Positions 1 to 8,696 are shown, counted from the first letter of the stretch. The stretch is 64,000 nucleotides of DNA from Ravibacter arvi (GCF_039540405.1 NZ_BAABEY010000036.1:496001-560000); one strand, 5' to 3'. The notes: generated by a model from the sequence alone, not told the origin. Numbers and translations: made by a program.

Positions 1-1477
1 CACAGCCCAGACGGTTCTTGTCGACATACGGTTGGGCGGAAACATGATCAATTGCGCTCAGGTAGTCTTTGATGACCTGCCCGCCCCAGTCTTTGCTTAC
101 CTGCTCGTTCCATTCAGTTCCATGCCCGGGCATCCCGCGGCGGTTCGGCGCTACGATGATATACCCCTGGGAAGCCATCAGCTGGAAATTCCATCTGAAG
201 GAATAAAACTGGGTAAGAGCTGACTGTGGACCGCCCTGGCAATATAAAAGTGTCGGGTATTTTTTAGCCGGGTCAAAGTCCGGGGGATAGATCACCCAGG
301 TAAGCATTTTCTTTTGATCTGTGGTCGGTACCCAAATCCGTTCTGTTTTTACCGGTCTGAGGTTGGCAACCGCCGATTGGTTGGCATGTGTGAGCTGTGT
401 CATTTTGCCCGACGCTATGTCCGCGGTAAATAATTCGGGCGCGTGGTTCATATCTGCCCGTGAAACCACCAGGAGATTGCCTGACTGTCCTACGATCCCG
501 TTCACATCAAAATCGCCCCTGGTTATTTGTCTTATAACCGGCATCATTCTGGTTCTGCCGGGATCCTTTACTTCGAAGAGCTGAAGCGTCCCGTCTATGG
601 GGGCGGTAAAATACAGGAATTGCCCGTTATCCGCCCATACAAAGCTCTCTACGTGCAGCTCGTCGCGGTGTCCGGTTAAATTCAGCCTGGCTCCATTGTG
701 GAGCACGACGAGGTCTTGCTTGTCGGCCTCATAACCGTCCCTTTTCATTTGCAGCCAGGCGAGCGTACCCTGCTTGCTGTAGGCAGGCGCTACGTCATAG
801 CCGGCATTATCCGGTGTGAGGTTCCGGGTAGTGCCGCTTTCGAGGTCGTACTCGTACAGATCGGTATTGGTGCTGACGGTGTAGTCGGTGCCTGTCTTCT
901 TTTTTGAAACATAGAGTACCTTTTTGCCATCGGGGCTCCAGATGTAATCTTCTCCGCCGCCGAAGGGCTTTTGGGGGCAATCAAATTGCTCCCCGGCCAT
1001 TAGATCAAGGTCCTCAGCCGTCTTTCCATCGACTATTTTCGAAAGAAAAACGTGGTCGTAACTGCCGTCTCTCCAGGTATCCCAATGACGGTAGTCCAGC
1101 GATGTGTAGACATACCCGTCAGACTTGGGGAGGTCGGCGTACCGGTCTTTCCCGGTTATTTTTGACAATTTGACTGCCTTGTGGTGCAGCTTGAAGCGCC
1201 CGTCCGGTGATATCTTCTCATCGGGTACAACGGTAGCGGGGTCGGTAACCTCCACGGGCTGCCCGCCCCCGACGGCGATCATATAGGTTTTTCTGTTTGA
1301 CTTATTTTCGGACACGTCTGGCGTAGATACCGAGTAGACGACTGATTTCTTGTCCTTACTTAATCCGACGGCCGAAACGCGGCCGAGCTGCCATAACTTT
1401 TCAGGGGTCAATACCGACTGACCAAAAATCGGGAGAGTGAGCAAAAAAAGGGATGCCGATAAAATTGTCTTTTTCAT
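1..1477 (-). CDS. S9 family peptidase (prolyl oligopeptidase/DPP-IV-like), 3' part missing
   Basis: Reading the minus strand from 1477 gives an open frame of about 492 codons that runs off the window at base 1. It starts with a signal peptide (MKKTILSASLFLLTLPIFGQ) for export, followed by a region rich in WD40-like beta-propeller strands (for example DYIWSPDGKKVLYVSKK), as in S9 peptidases that cleave peptides after proline or act as acyl-aminoacyl peptidases. The visible end (GYIIVAPNRRGMPGHG, then YVDKNRLG) is the start of the alpha/beta-hydrolase domain. The catalytic serine motif (GxSxGG) normally follows at once, so it lies just outside the window. An in-frame ATG at 1486 would add three residues (MLK). 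The gene stands alone, divergent from the DUF1080 gene. Confidence 0.9.
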   Translation of the reverse strand, partial: MKKTILSASLFLLTLPIFGQSVLTPEKLWQLGRVSAVGLSKDKKSVVYSVSTPDVSENKSNRKTYMIAVGGGQPVEVTDPATVVPDEKISPDGRFKLHHKAVKLSKITGKDRYADLPKSDGYVYTSLDYRHWDTWRDGSYDHVFLSKIVDGKTAEDLDLMAGEQFDCPQKPFGGGEDYIWSPDGKKVLYVSKKKTGTDYTVSTNTDLYEYDLESGTTRNLTPDNAGYDVAPAYSKQGTLAWLQMKRDGYEADKQDLVVLHNGARLNLTGHRDELHVESFVWADNGQFLYFTAPIDGTLQLFEVKDPGRTRMMPVIRQITRGDFDVNGIVGQSGNLLVVSRADMNHAPELFTADIASGKMTQLTHANQSAVANLRPVKTERIWVPTTDQKKMLTWVIYPPDFDPAKKYPTLLYCQGGPQSALTQFYSFRWNFQLMASQGYIIVAPNRRGMPGHGTEWNEQVSKDWGGQVIKDYLSAIDHVSAQPYVDKNRLGC

Positions 1478-1535
1478 TTTTAGCATGCTGATGTTAAAAT
1501 CCAAACATACGAATTATGGGGAGAAATCAGAGGCT

Positions 1536-1609
1536 GGAAGTCGGAAATCGGAGGTCGGAAATCGGAATCGCGCTGATTTCCAATTTCCGACCTCCGATTT
1601 CCGACTTCC
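1536..1609. repeat. 27-bp perfect inverted repeat (GGAAGTCGG family)
   Basis: Bases 1536-1562 are the exact reverse complement of 1583-1609, separated by 20 bases. The arms are built from near-repeats of the units GGAAGTCGG, AAATCGG and GAGGTCGG. It lies between two divergent genes, so it is not an ordinary terminator. It looks like one copy of a dispersed palindromic (REP/MITE-like) repeat; no second copy was seen in this window. Confidence 0.75.
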
Positions 1610-1698
1610 CATAGCCAGAATCCCAGTGATTTCCGTATTAAAATTAAGGGTGTTACCTGCTAAATTTCGTTTTTATTTAAAACGTATTCTATCAAAGC

Positions 1699-3087
1699 AT
1701 GTTCAAGAAATACAAAGTTTACGCGCGGGCCTTTTTTTATGCGTCCGCTCTGGTAATGGTACTGTCTGCACAGGAGGCAGCAGCGCAGAAGAAAGAGGCC
1801 GGTTGGGTCTCCCTTTTCAACGGAAAGGATCTGAAAGGCTGGAAGCAACTTAATGGAAGTGCTAAGTATGAGGTAGTTGACGGCGCGATTGTTGGTACAT
1901 CGGTTGCCAATACACCTAATTCGTTCCTGACTACGGAGAAGAACTACGGCGATTTCATTTTCGAGTGCGATGTCCAGGTAGACGATAAGCTGAATTCCGG
2001 TATTCAGTTTCGCAGCCTGTCGAAACCGGATTACCGCGATGGACGCGTTCACGGGTACCAGTGCGAGATCGATCCTTCAGACAGGGCCTGGTCCGGCGGG
2101 ATCTATGATGAGGCGCGGCGCGGCTGGCTTTATCCACTGGACGGTAACCCGGAGGGCAGGAAAGCTTTCAAAAGAAATGCCTGGAATCACTATCGTATCG
2201 AAGCGATCGGCAATACCATCCGGACCTTTGTAAACGGGATTCAGACGGCGCACCTGATCGACGACCTGACGCCGAGCGGGTTTATATGTCTCCAGGTGCA
2301 CTCAATTCCCAATGCGGAACTTGCGGGTACCCAGGTGAAGTGGCGGAACATCCGGATCAAAACAACCGGTTTGCAGCCAAAGGCGGTCCAGAAGACCATT
2401 CACGTGGTTAATCTGATTCCGAATACCCTGAACGAAGTTGAGGAGGAGCAGGGGTTCAAACTTCTTTTCGACGGTAAAAACGCAGATCAATGGAGGGGCT
2501 ATAAGCAGGAGGGGCTTCCTGCAGGCCGGTGGGATTTTGACAACGGCGCCATCACCATTGCCAAAAAGAATGAGAACAGCAAGGGCGGCGGTGATTTGAT
2601 AACCAAAGAGAAATTCGGCCCGGTCTTTGATTTTAAGTTTGAGTTCAGGCTCACCGAGGGAGCCAATAGCGGCATCAAATATTTTATCGAAGAACTGCCT
2701 GACAAAGGCTCTGGGCTGGGGCCGGAGTACCAGGTACTCGATGATGAAAAGCACCCGGATGCAAAAAATGGTGTGGTAGGGAACAGGACTCTTGCTTCCC
2801 TTTACGACCTGATCCCTGCTGAGAAGCCTAAAAACAGCTTGAAGCCGATTGGCGAATGGAATTCGGGACGGATTGTTGCGTTTTCTGACGGAACGGTGCA
2901 GCACTTCCTGAATGAGCAGAAAGTGGTCGAGTACAAGCGGGGAAGCGCTATCTGGAAAGCCCTGGTCGCCAGGTCCAAATTCAAAGATGAAAAAGATTTC
3001 GGGCTGGCTCCGGCCGGGCATTTGTTGCTCCAGGATCACAGCGACCAGGTCTCGTTCAGGAGCCTCAGGGTGAAGCAAGGACTTTAA
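1699..3087 (+). CDS. secreted double-domain DUF1080 protein (3-keto-disaccharide hydrolase family)
   Basis: This 462-residue exported protein has an N-terminal signal peptide (about residues 1-30, ending AAAQ) and two copies of the DUF1080 / 3-keto-disaccharide hydrolase fold (PF06439), a concanavalin-like beta sandwich. Copy one spans about residues 35-222 (begins WVSLFNGKDLKGW), copy two about 251-460 (begins FKLLFDGKNADQW). Members act on, or bind, glycosides oxidised at C3. The common form has one domain, so the didomain form is longer than usual. The next gene is a Gfo/Idh/MocA oxidoreductase, the enzyme class that makes 3-keto sugars, which supports a shared route. Substrate and catalytic status of each copy cannot be read from the sequence. 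Confidence 0.88.
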   Translation: MFKKYKVYARAFFYASALVMVLSAQEAAAQKKEAGWVSLFNGKDLKGWKQLNGSAKYEVVDGAIVGTSVANTPNSFLTTEKNYGDFIFECDVQVDDKLNSGIQFRSLSKPDYRDGRVHGYQCEIDPSDRAWSGGIYDEARRGWLYPLDGNPEGRKAFKRNAWNHYRIEAIGNTIRTFVNGIQTAHLIDDLTPSGFICLQVHSIPNAELAGTQVKWRNIRIKTTGLQPKAVQKTIHVVNLIPNTLNEVEEEQGFKLLFDGKNADQWRGYKQEGLPAGRWDFDNGAITIAKKNENSKGGGDLITKEKFGPVFDFKFEFRLTEGANSGIKYFIEELPDKGSGLGPEYQVLDDEKHPDAKNGVVGNRTLASLYDLIPAEKPKNSLKPIGEWNSGRIVAFSDGTVQHFLNEQKVVEYKRGSAIWKALVARSKFKDEKDFGLAPAGHLLLQDHSDQVSFRSLRVKQGL

Positions 3088-3093
3088 TCACAG

Positions 3094-3210
3094 GGGTTAG
3101 CTGTGAGGGGCTAGCAGTGAGGTATGAGGTATTAGCTAAAAGCGCCTCAAATCTCACCCCTCAAACCTCACACCTCACCCCTCACCCCTCACCCCTCAAA
3201 CCTTTTATAC
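3094..3210. repeat. imperfect inverted repeat of TGAGG/CCTCA units ending in CTTTTATACA
   Basis: The left half (about 3094-3135) is rich in TGAGG units; the right half (about 3145-3199) is a run of CCTCA/CTCACCC units. The right half is followed by CCTTTTATACA at 3201-3211. The left arm contains TGAGGTATTAGCTA, which recurs at 43589-43602. Related elements lie at 23391, 43580 and 45181. It separates the DUF1080 and oxidoreductase genes and could fold in the transcript. Confidence 0.7.
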
Positions 3211-3232
3211 ACTTGAAATACGATCTATCAAA

Positions 3233-4573
3233 ATGAGTAACAGGAGAGATTTTCTTAAAAAGGCTGGATTGGCAACGGCCGGGTTTGCGCTGGGCGCCAA
3301 CTCCCTGAATGCTGCCAGCTACCGTCGCATACTAGGTTCAAACGACCGTGTGAGAGTCGGTATCGTAGGTTTTTCGGATCGTTTCAGAAGCTCGCTGGCG
3401 CCGAGTTTCATGGACCACGCGAAAACACTCAATTTTGAATTTATGGGCGTGTCCGATCTTTGGAATCGTCGCCGGGATGAGGCCGAGCAGTACATGACGT
3501 CGAAGGGGTGGGCAGCGCCGAATTTTGTCAAGGCCCGCAACAATGAAGAACTATATGCCCGGAAAGATGTGGATGCGGTAATCATCAGTACCGCCGATTT
3601 TCAGCATGCGTTGCATTGCGCCGAGGCCGTGAATTCAGGTCGGGATGCGTATGTCGAAAAGCCTTTTGCAGAGTCGCTGGAAGACGCGAAAATTGCGTTG
3701 GCCGCCGTTCAGAAAAACAAGAAAATTGTACAGGTTGGTTCGCAGCGCCGCAGTGCGCCGAACTACTGGGCGGCATATGATTTCATAAAATCGGGCAAGT
3801 TCGGGGATATTACCACCGTTGAGATGACCTGGAACGTAAACCAGCCGGGACGTTGGCGGAGACCGCAGCTCGTATCCGAAATCCGCGAAAAGGATACCGA
3901 CTGGAACCGTTTCCTGATGAATCGGCCTAAAGTCGCCTGGAACCCCCGGTTTTACCTCGAGTACCGTCTTTTTTACCCCTACTCCTCCGGAATTCCAGGG
4001 CAATGGATGGCACACCAGATAGACACCGTACACTGGTTTACAGGGTTGGAGGCGCCGCGCAGCGTGGTCGCCAACGGCGGAATTTACACCTGGAAAGACG
4101 GCCGGACCAACCCCGATACCTTCACCGCGGTGTTCGAGTACGGACCTTTTGACGATAAGAACAAGGGGTTCCAGGTGATATATTCCTCGAGGTTTAACAA
4201 CTCAGCCGGTGGTACCAAGGAGTACTATTACTCGAACGGCGGGATGATCAACCTCGATACGAATGAGATTACGCCAACGGGTGGACTTGACGAAAAGAAT
4301 GCGAAGCCGATGGGGCTTTCGGCCAACCAACTGGTCAAACAGGAACTGAAAAGCAATGTTAAAATTGAGACGGATGCCAATACCGGCGCAGATCCGATGA
4401 CTTCGCTGCATATGCGGAACTGGATGGAGTGTGTTCGGAGCCGGAAAGAGCCGAATGCACCCGCAAGCGCAGGTTTTAACCACTCGGTTGCCAATATTAT
4501 GTCGACAAAAGCGCTTCATACGGGAAAACGCGTAAGCTGGGATCCGAAGAATAAGGAAATCGTCCTGAGCTAG
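3233..4573 (+). CDS. Tat-exported Gfo/Idh/MocA family oxidoreductase
   Basis: This 446-residue protein begins with a twin-arginine signal (NRRDFLKKAGLATAGFALG), so it should be exported folded with its nicotinamide cofactor bound, as in glucose-fructose oxidoreductase relatives. The Rossmann domain starts near residue 40 (RVRVGIVGF), and the conserved EKP motif (YVEKPF) lies near residue 140, its lysine being the usual catalytic residue. The C-terminal half is the alpha/beta substrate domain (GQWMAHQIDTVHW carries the usual histidine region). It follows the DUF1080 gene after a repeat element and is closed by a strong terminator. A role in oxidising a sugar at C3 for the neighbouring DUF1080 protein is an inference. 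Confidence 0.9.
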   Translation: MSNRRDFLKKAGLATAGFALGANSLNAASYRRILGSNDRVRVGIVGFSDRFRSSLAPSFMDHAKTLNFEFMGVSDLWNRRRDEAEQYMTSKGWAAPNFVKARNNEELYARKDVDAVIISTADFQHALHCAEAVNSGRDAYVEKPFAESLEDAKIALAAVQKNKKIVQVGSQRRSAPNYWAAYDFIKSGKFGDITTVEMTWNVNQPGRWRRPQLVSEIREKDTDWNRFLMNRPKVAWNPRFYLEYRLFYPYSSGIPGQWMAHQIDTVHWFTGLEAPRSVVANGGIYTWKDGRTNPDTFTAVFEYGPFDDKNKGFQVIYSSRFNNSAGGTKEYYYSNGGMINLDTNEITPTGGLDEKNAKPMGLSANQLVKQELKSNVKIETDANTGADPMTSLHMRNWMECVRSRKEPNAPASAGFNHSVANIMSTKALHTGKRVSWDPKNKEIVLS

Positions 4574-4590
4574 GAGACGGAGTCTCTTCT

Positions 4591-4633
4591 AAGAGGGTGC
4601 GGAGCGTCAACTGATGCCCCACACCCTCTTTTG
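4591..4633 (+). terminator. rho-independent terminator after the Gfo/Idh/MocA gene
   Basis: AAGAGGGTG at 4591-4599 pairs perfectly with CACCCTCTT at 4622-4630, with further pairing inside the loop, and a short T run (TTTTG) follows. It lies 18 bases after the stop codon and separates this gene from the cytochrome c peroxidase. Confidence 0.75.
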
Positions 4634-4716
4634 TTAAATAAAATACAAAAATGTCTTTTATTTAATTGCTGCATTGTTTAGATTGGGCTGGTATTCCTTC
4701 AGACATTTTTACGCAA

Positions 4717-5910
4717 ATGAAATCGTTACCGGCCCGACTGGCTTTTTTGGCTGCGCTAGTTTCCTGGTTGTTTTCGGTATCATGTTCAAGAGAAAAACCG
4801 GCGGGCGAGAGTAGGAAAAAGAAGACAGTCGAAACCCTGGCCGATCTGGGGGCGTTGCCGCTTCAGGCGACGGACCCGGCCGATAATGTGAGCAGCCCGG
4901 AAAAAATAGCGCTGGGCCGCCTGCTTTTTTTTGACCCGGTACTTTCCGGCAATAAAGACGTTGCGTGCGCAACCTGCCACCACCCGGATTTCGGCTACGC
5001 CGAGTTCCTGGAAACGTCAATAGGGGTTAATGGCGTAGGAACCGGTAGCAAACGCCGTTTTAAAGAACCCAATGATATTCCGAGGGGCAGGCGCAATTCA
5101 CAATCTGTGCTGAATACCGCCTTTAATGGCTTGAATCTGACAAGTTCCTACCACGCTGCATCTGCACCCATGTTCTGGGATTTGCGGGCCAGCGGATTGG
5201 AGGAGCAGGCCCTTGCCCCGATTAAAACCCTTGATGAGATGCGGGGACACGGTTTTGCGGAAAGCGAGATTTTGGGCGTAGTGATCCAGAGGTTGAACGG
5301 AATCCAGGCCTACAAGCCTTTGTTCGCAGCCGCCTTCCCGGGTGAGGATAATGTGATTAATGAAACCAACCTGGCGCGTGCGATAGCCGCTTTTGAACGG
5401 ACGCTCGTCAACGGGAATACGCGTTTCGACCAGTACATGCGCGGCGACAGTGCCGCGCTTACCGCCAGCGAAAAAGACGGCCTGAATCTTTTTCTTTCTT
5501 CCGGATGTGCAAAATGCCACAACGGCCCGATGTTCTCAGACTTCAAGCTGCATGCGTTGGGGGTGCCCGATGCTGATCACCTGAAAGAAAGTGACAAAGG
5601 GGCCGGGGAGGACTTTACGTTTCGTACCCCCACTTTACGTAACCTCAGGTACACCGCCCCATACATGCACAGCGGCAAGTTTGCAAACCTGAAACAGGTG
5701 CTTGAGTTTTACGAAGACATAGGTGGCGGAAAAATCAGGAACCCGCACATGAAGCCGGAGCAAATGGACGTGCTGGTCAGGGACCTGGATGTGAACTTCA
5801 GGGACATCTCCCGGATTGTGGAGTTTATCAATGTTTTGAGCGACGATAGCTTCGATCGTACCGTCCCGACGAGCGTGCCCAGCGGGCTTCGCCCCGGCGG
5901 AAACCTGTGA
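4717..5910 (+). CDS. di-heme cytochrome c peroxidase (CcpA/MauG family) lipoprotein
   Basis: The protein has 397 residues from the ATG at 4717. An upstream in-frame ATG (4666) would add 17 residues that do not fit a signal peptide, while the chosen start gives a lipoprotein signal with lipobox FSVSC. Two c-type heme sites are visible: CATCH near residue 85 and CAKCH near residue 263, as in bacterial di-heme peroxidases that reduce hydrogen peroxide with electrons from cytochromes, and in MauG-type oxidases. The FTFRTPTLRN and YMHSG segments typical of the C-terminal heme domain are present. It should act in the periplasm tethered to a membrane. Terminators on both sides make it a single-gene unit. 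Confidence 0.9.
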   Translation: MKSLPARLAFLAALVSWLFSVSCSREKPAGESRKKKTVETLADLGALPLQATDPADNVSSPEKIALGRLLFFDPVLSGNKDVACATCHHPDFGYAEFLETSIGVNGVGTGSKRRFKEPNDIPRGRRNSQSVLNTAFNGLNLTSSYHAASAPMFWDLRASGLEEQALAPIKTLDEMRGHGFAESEILGVVIQRLNGIQAYKPLFAAAFPGEDNVINETNLARAIAAFERTLVNGNTRFDQYMRGDSAALTASEKDGLNLFLSSGCAKCHNGPMFSDFKLHALGVPDADHLKESDKGAGEDFTFRTPTLRNLRYTAPYMHSGKFANLKQVLEFYEDIGGGKIRNPHMKPEQMDVLVRDLDVNFRDISRIVEFINVLSDDSFDRTVPTSVPSGLRPGGNL

Positions 5911-5933
5911 CGGAAGCGGCAGATCTTCTGCTT

Positions 5934-5958
5934 ACATCCCGGCCGGGATGTTTTTTTT
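5934..5958 (+). terminator. rho-independent terminator after the di-heme peroxidase
   Basis: ACATCCC (5934-5940), loop GGCC and GGGATGT (5945-5951) form a compact hairpin followed by a run of eight T in total (5951-5958). Confidence 0.85.
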
Positions 5959-5990
5959 ATCACTTATTCCAAACAAAATATCAAAAAACC

Positions 5991-6021
5991 TTTGCGGGTT
6001 ACAGAATAGTGCCTAATATTG
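5991..6021 (+). promoter_or_regulatory. Bacteroidota-type promoter of the GntR gene
   Basis: TTTG at 5991-5994 and TAATATTG at 6014-6021 are 19 bases apart, matching the Bacteroidota -33/-7 consensus (TTTG, TAnnTTTG) except for one base. CCTAAT at 6012-6017 and ATTAGG at 6038-6043 form a perfect inverted repeat that overlaps the -7 box. It is a possible operator for the GntR protein itself; that part is inference. Confidence 0.5.
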
Positions 6022-6060
6022 TAGGACATATACCATAATTAGGATATACAGTACATAAAC

Positions 6061-6777
6061 ATGGGAACAGAAGTGAAGAGTACCACGCTCGTTGACTGGG
6101 TTGAGAGCAAGTTGATCCAGGAAATCCGGGACAACCAGTTGGAGTCGGGAGCGGAAATGCTCAATGAAAAAGAAATCTCTGAAAAATATGAGGTGGGCCG
6201 GAATGTTGTGAGAGAGGCGCTCAGCCGCCTGAGGATGCTCGGGATCATCGAGAGCCGGAAAAAGCGGGGTACGGTAATCGCTCAGCCCAATGTAATGTTC
6301 AGTTTTAAGAAAGTTATCAACCCGTTCATGCTGAGCAAAGCTACCATCCTGGACCTGCTCGGGATGCGGGTGTCACTCGAGATCGGCTGCGCGCGCATGA
6401 TCATACACAACATCACCGACCAGGACATAAACGAGCTTAAAGACATTGTGGCAAGAGAGCGGGCTATCGATAGCATGAAGGTGGACATAGAAATGGAGCG
6501 GGCGTTTCATTCCAAACTGTATGCCGTTTCAAAAAACAAGGTAATGCTTGATTTTCTTGACACGTTGCTGCCGGTATTCAAGTACGTAAACGAAAACTTC
6601 GAGGATTTCGACCAGTTCAACCGGGAACGGCGGGGCAAAGGCCGGTTCATCCGCCATAATGATTTTATCCCTTACCTCGAGCAGCGCGACGTAGAGGGGT
6701 ATCAGCGCGCTATGGAGGACCATTTGGTCGCTTACATCGATTTTATTAACCACCACAATCAGAATCCCGGTAAATAA
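6061..6777 (+). CDS. GntR-family transcriptional regulator with FCD ligand domain
   Basis: This 238-residue cytoplasmic repressor has an N-terminal winged helix-turn-helix (about residues 10-75; NEKEISEKYEVGRNVVREAL is the GntR signature) and a C-terminal all-alpha FCD domain (about 90-225), which in FadR/NanR-type regulators binds a small acid, often with a metal held by histidines. It stands 23 bases before an N-acetylneuraminate lyase gene, a common place for NanR-like regulators, so the inducer is probably sialic acid or a derivative. The SusC of this locus lacks the STN domain used for ECF/FecR signalling, which fits control by this regulator instead. Confidence 0.88.
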   Translation: MGTEVKSTTLVDWVESKLIQEIRDNQLESGAEMLNEKEISEKYEVGRNVVREALSRLRMLGIIESRKKRGTVIAQPNVMFSFKKVINPFMLSKATILDLLGMRVSLEIGCARMIIHNITDQDINELKDIVARERAIDSMKVDIEMERAFHSKLYAVSKNKVMLDFLDTLLPVFKYVNENFEDFDQFNRERRGKGRFIRHNDFIPYLEQRDVEGYQRAMEDHLVAYIDFINHHNQNPGK

Positions 6778-6800
6778 ACCAATCATTACAGTTATCCAAG

Positions 6801-7736
6801 ATGCAGAAATTTAATAAACTCGAAGGCCTGATCGCAGCAGTCTTTACCCCCTTTTCCCAGGACGGGGCCATTCGCCCGGAAGTTGTGCCCGACTACGCAG
6901 CGTTGCTGTCGCAGCGCGGTTTGGCGGGAGTATTTGTGAACGGTTCCTCCGGTGAGGGGGTGTTGATGACTCCGGAGGAACGGAAAAAGCTGGCTGAGAC
7001 CTGGAAGGAAAATGCAGGGGATCGGATGAAAGTGGTCGTGCATGTAGGCAGTACCAGTGTTGAAACCAGCAAGGACCTGGCGGCGCATGCCTCAGCCATA
7101 GGTGCAGATGCTATTTCCTGTATGGCCCCGCCCTTTTTGTCTTCTTCCAACGAGAACGTGATGGTAGAGTATTGTCGCCAGGTGGCGGCTGCGGCGCCCG
7201 ATCTGCCGTTTTATTACTATCATCTGCCTGTCGCCACGGGCGCGCACATCAAAGTAAACCGGCTCCTTTCCAAAGGAAGTGCGCTCATTCCCAACCTGGC
7301 CGGGGTAAAATATACTTATACCGACTTTATGGATATGCACCAATGCGTCGCGCTGGAGGGCGGGCGGTTTGATGTCTTGCACGGCCATGATGAAATTTTG
7401 CTGAATGGGCTTGTCCTTGGAGTTCGGGGCGGAATCGGGACTACCTTTAATTTTGCCCCTGAAATCTACAGCGCTATTATCGATGCTTTTGTAAAAAATG
7501 ACCTGGCAGAAGCCAGGAGGCACCAGCAGGTTTCCATCCGGCTGGTCGAAATTATGCTGGGCTATGTGAACGCAATTGTAGGCGGGAAAGCCATGATGAA
7601 ACTGGCGGGCATTGATTGCGGGCCTTGTCGCCTTCCCTTAAGAAACCTGACTACAGAAGAGGAAAGCGCCCTTTATCGGCAACTCGAGGAAACCGAGCTG
7701 TTGCCGGTGTTACTTGGCGGCTATAGTTTGAAATAA
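6801..7736 (+). CDS. nanA: N-acetylneuraminate lyase (DapA/NanA superfamily)
   Basis: This 311-residue TIM-barrel class I aldolase would split N-acetylneuraminate into N-acetylmannosamine and pyruvate in the cytoplasm. Visible features are the pyruvate-carboxylate loop NGSSGEG near residue 48, the tyrosine region FYYYHLP near residue 137, and the Schiff-base lysine in LAGVKYT near residue 168. The segment HGHDEILLNGL...GGIGTTFN corresponds to the part that separates sialic acid lyases from dihydrodipicolinate synthases. The neighbouring sialidase-like gene and GntR regulator support the assignment. No ManNAc epimerase or kinase is seen nearby, so later steps must be encoded elsewhere. Confidence 0.82.
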   Translation: MQKFNKLEGLIAAVFTPFSQDGAIRPEVVPDYAALLSQRGLAGVFVNGSSGEGVLMTPEERKKLAETWKENAGDRMKVVVHVGSTSVETSKDLAAHASAIGADAISCMAPPFLSSSNENVMVEYCRQVAAAAPDLPFYYYHLPVATGAHIKVNRLLSKGSALIPNLAGVKYTYTDFMDMHQCVALEGGRFDVLHGHDEILLNGLVLGVRGGIGTTFNFAPEIYSAIIDAFVKNDLAEARRHQQVSIRLVEIMLGYVNAIVGGKAMMKLAGIDCGPCRLPLRNLTTEEESALYRQLEETELLPVLLGGYSLK

Positions 7737-7737
7737 A

Positions 7738-8673
7738 ATGGGAAACTGGAGAATGTCCATACTGGCGTTCCTGCTCGGTGCATGTACGCTTCAATCCAAC
7801 AGAGAAATGGAAAATGCATACCCGGCCGCTATTGAGGCAGTTGGTGCAGAAAGTACGGATTTTTGGGTGCGGGTACACGCAATTGAATTTCTGATAGATC
7901 TTGGCCACCGGGACCAGGCCCGGAGGCTCATCGAACAGTGCCGCGTTTACGAAGATTCGGTCCCGCAGAGAATCGGCTACTGGCGCATGATGTACCGGGT
8001 GAGCGAGGGGACCGGCCGGCAGAGCTGGCTGCAGAAAATTAAGGAAGCCTACCTTGATTCGACCGGCCATGACCGGATTCATGCCGCAGAGACCCTGGCC
8101 AAACTCGACTTTTCACTCGCGTCGCAGGACCGCGGGATAACGGCCCGCGACTTGAATGACCCGGGGGCGCTGGGCGCCTATGTAAATTGGGGAATGGCTC
8201 TTCGCGAAAACGCGGAACCGGATTATGAACGGATCCTGGCGGCATTGGAAGACACGTCGGCTGTCCGGAAGAGAGTAGCGGCTTACGCGCTGACCTTTAT
8301 GAAACCGCTCCCTGCGGCATACGCACAAAGGCTCTTCCATATTGCAATAAAGGAACCGGCCGGGTCAGGTGCGCTGCCCTATCTCCTGCATGCGGCCTTT
8401 ATTCAGAATGACGACTCAGTGGTTACACCCGATCGGGAAGCGCTGAACCGGCGGCTGTATGATTTGGCGGGCCTTCCCGGTAAGGACGGACCCATATCGT
8501 TCTGCAAGGCCGTGGCCGCAAAGGGAGACCGCGGCGCGGAAGCAGTACTTAAGAAGATTTATTCGGAACCGGTTTCCCCGACGGAACCGGGTCTTTCCGG
8601 GATAGCCAAAGCAGCACATGACGACATACGGGTTGCTGCTGCTTTTGCGCTCGCAAGCATTTTTTCAAAATAA
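7738..8673 (+). CDS. putative HEAT-repeat lipoprotein of unknown function
   Basis: The 311-residue product begins one base after the lyase stop codon, so the two are very likely translated together. Its N-terminus has a short hydrophobic stretch and a lipobox-like LLGAC; an internal ATG at 7753 is an alternative start that leaves the same lipobox. The rest is a series of paired helices, such as DFWVRVHAIEFLIDLG, DRIHAAETLAKL and RKRVAAYALTFM, resembling HEAT/armadillo repeats found in scaffold proteins. No catalytic motif is recognised. Its place between lyase and sialidase-like genes suggests a role in the same pathway, but the role is unknown. Confidence 0.75.
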   Translation: MGNWRMSILAFLLGACTLQSNREMENAYPAAIEAVGAESTDFWVRVHAIEFLIDLGHRDQARRLIEQCRVYEDSVPQRIGYWRMMYRVSEGTGRQSWLQKIKEAYLDSTGHDRIHAAETLAKLDFSLASQDRGITARDLNDPGALGAYVNWGMALRENAEPDYERILAALEDTSAVRKRVAAYALTFMKPLPAAYAQRLFHIAIKEPAGSGALPYLLHAAFIQNDDSVVTPDREALNRRLYDLAGLPGKDGPISFCKAVAAKGDRGAEAVLKKIYSEPVSPTEPGLSGIAKAAHDDIRVAAAFALASIFSK

Positions 8674-8696
8674 CAACTCCTAAATTCTTAAAACTT

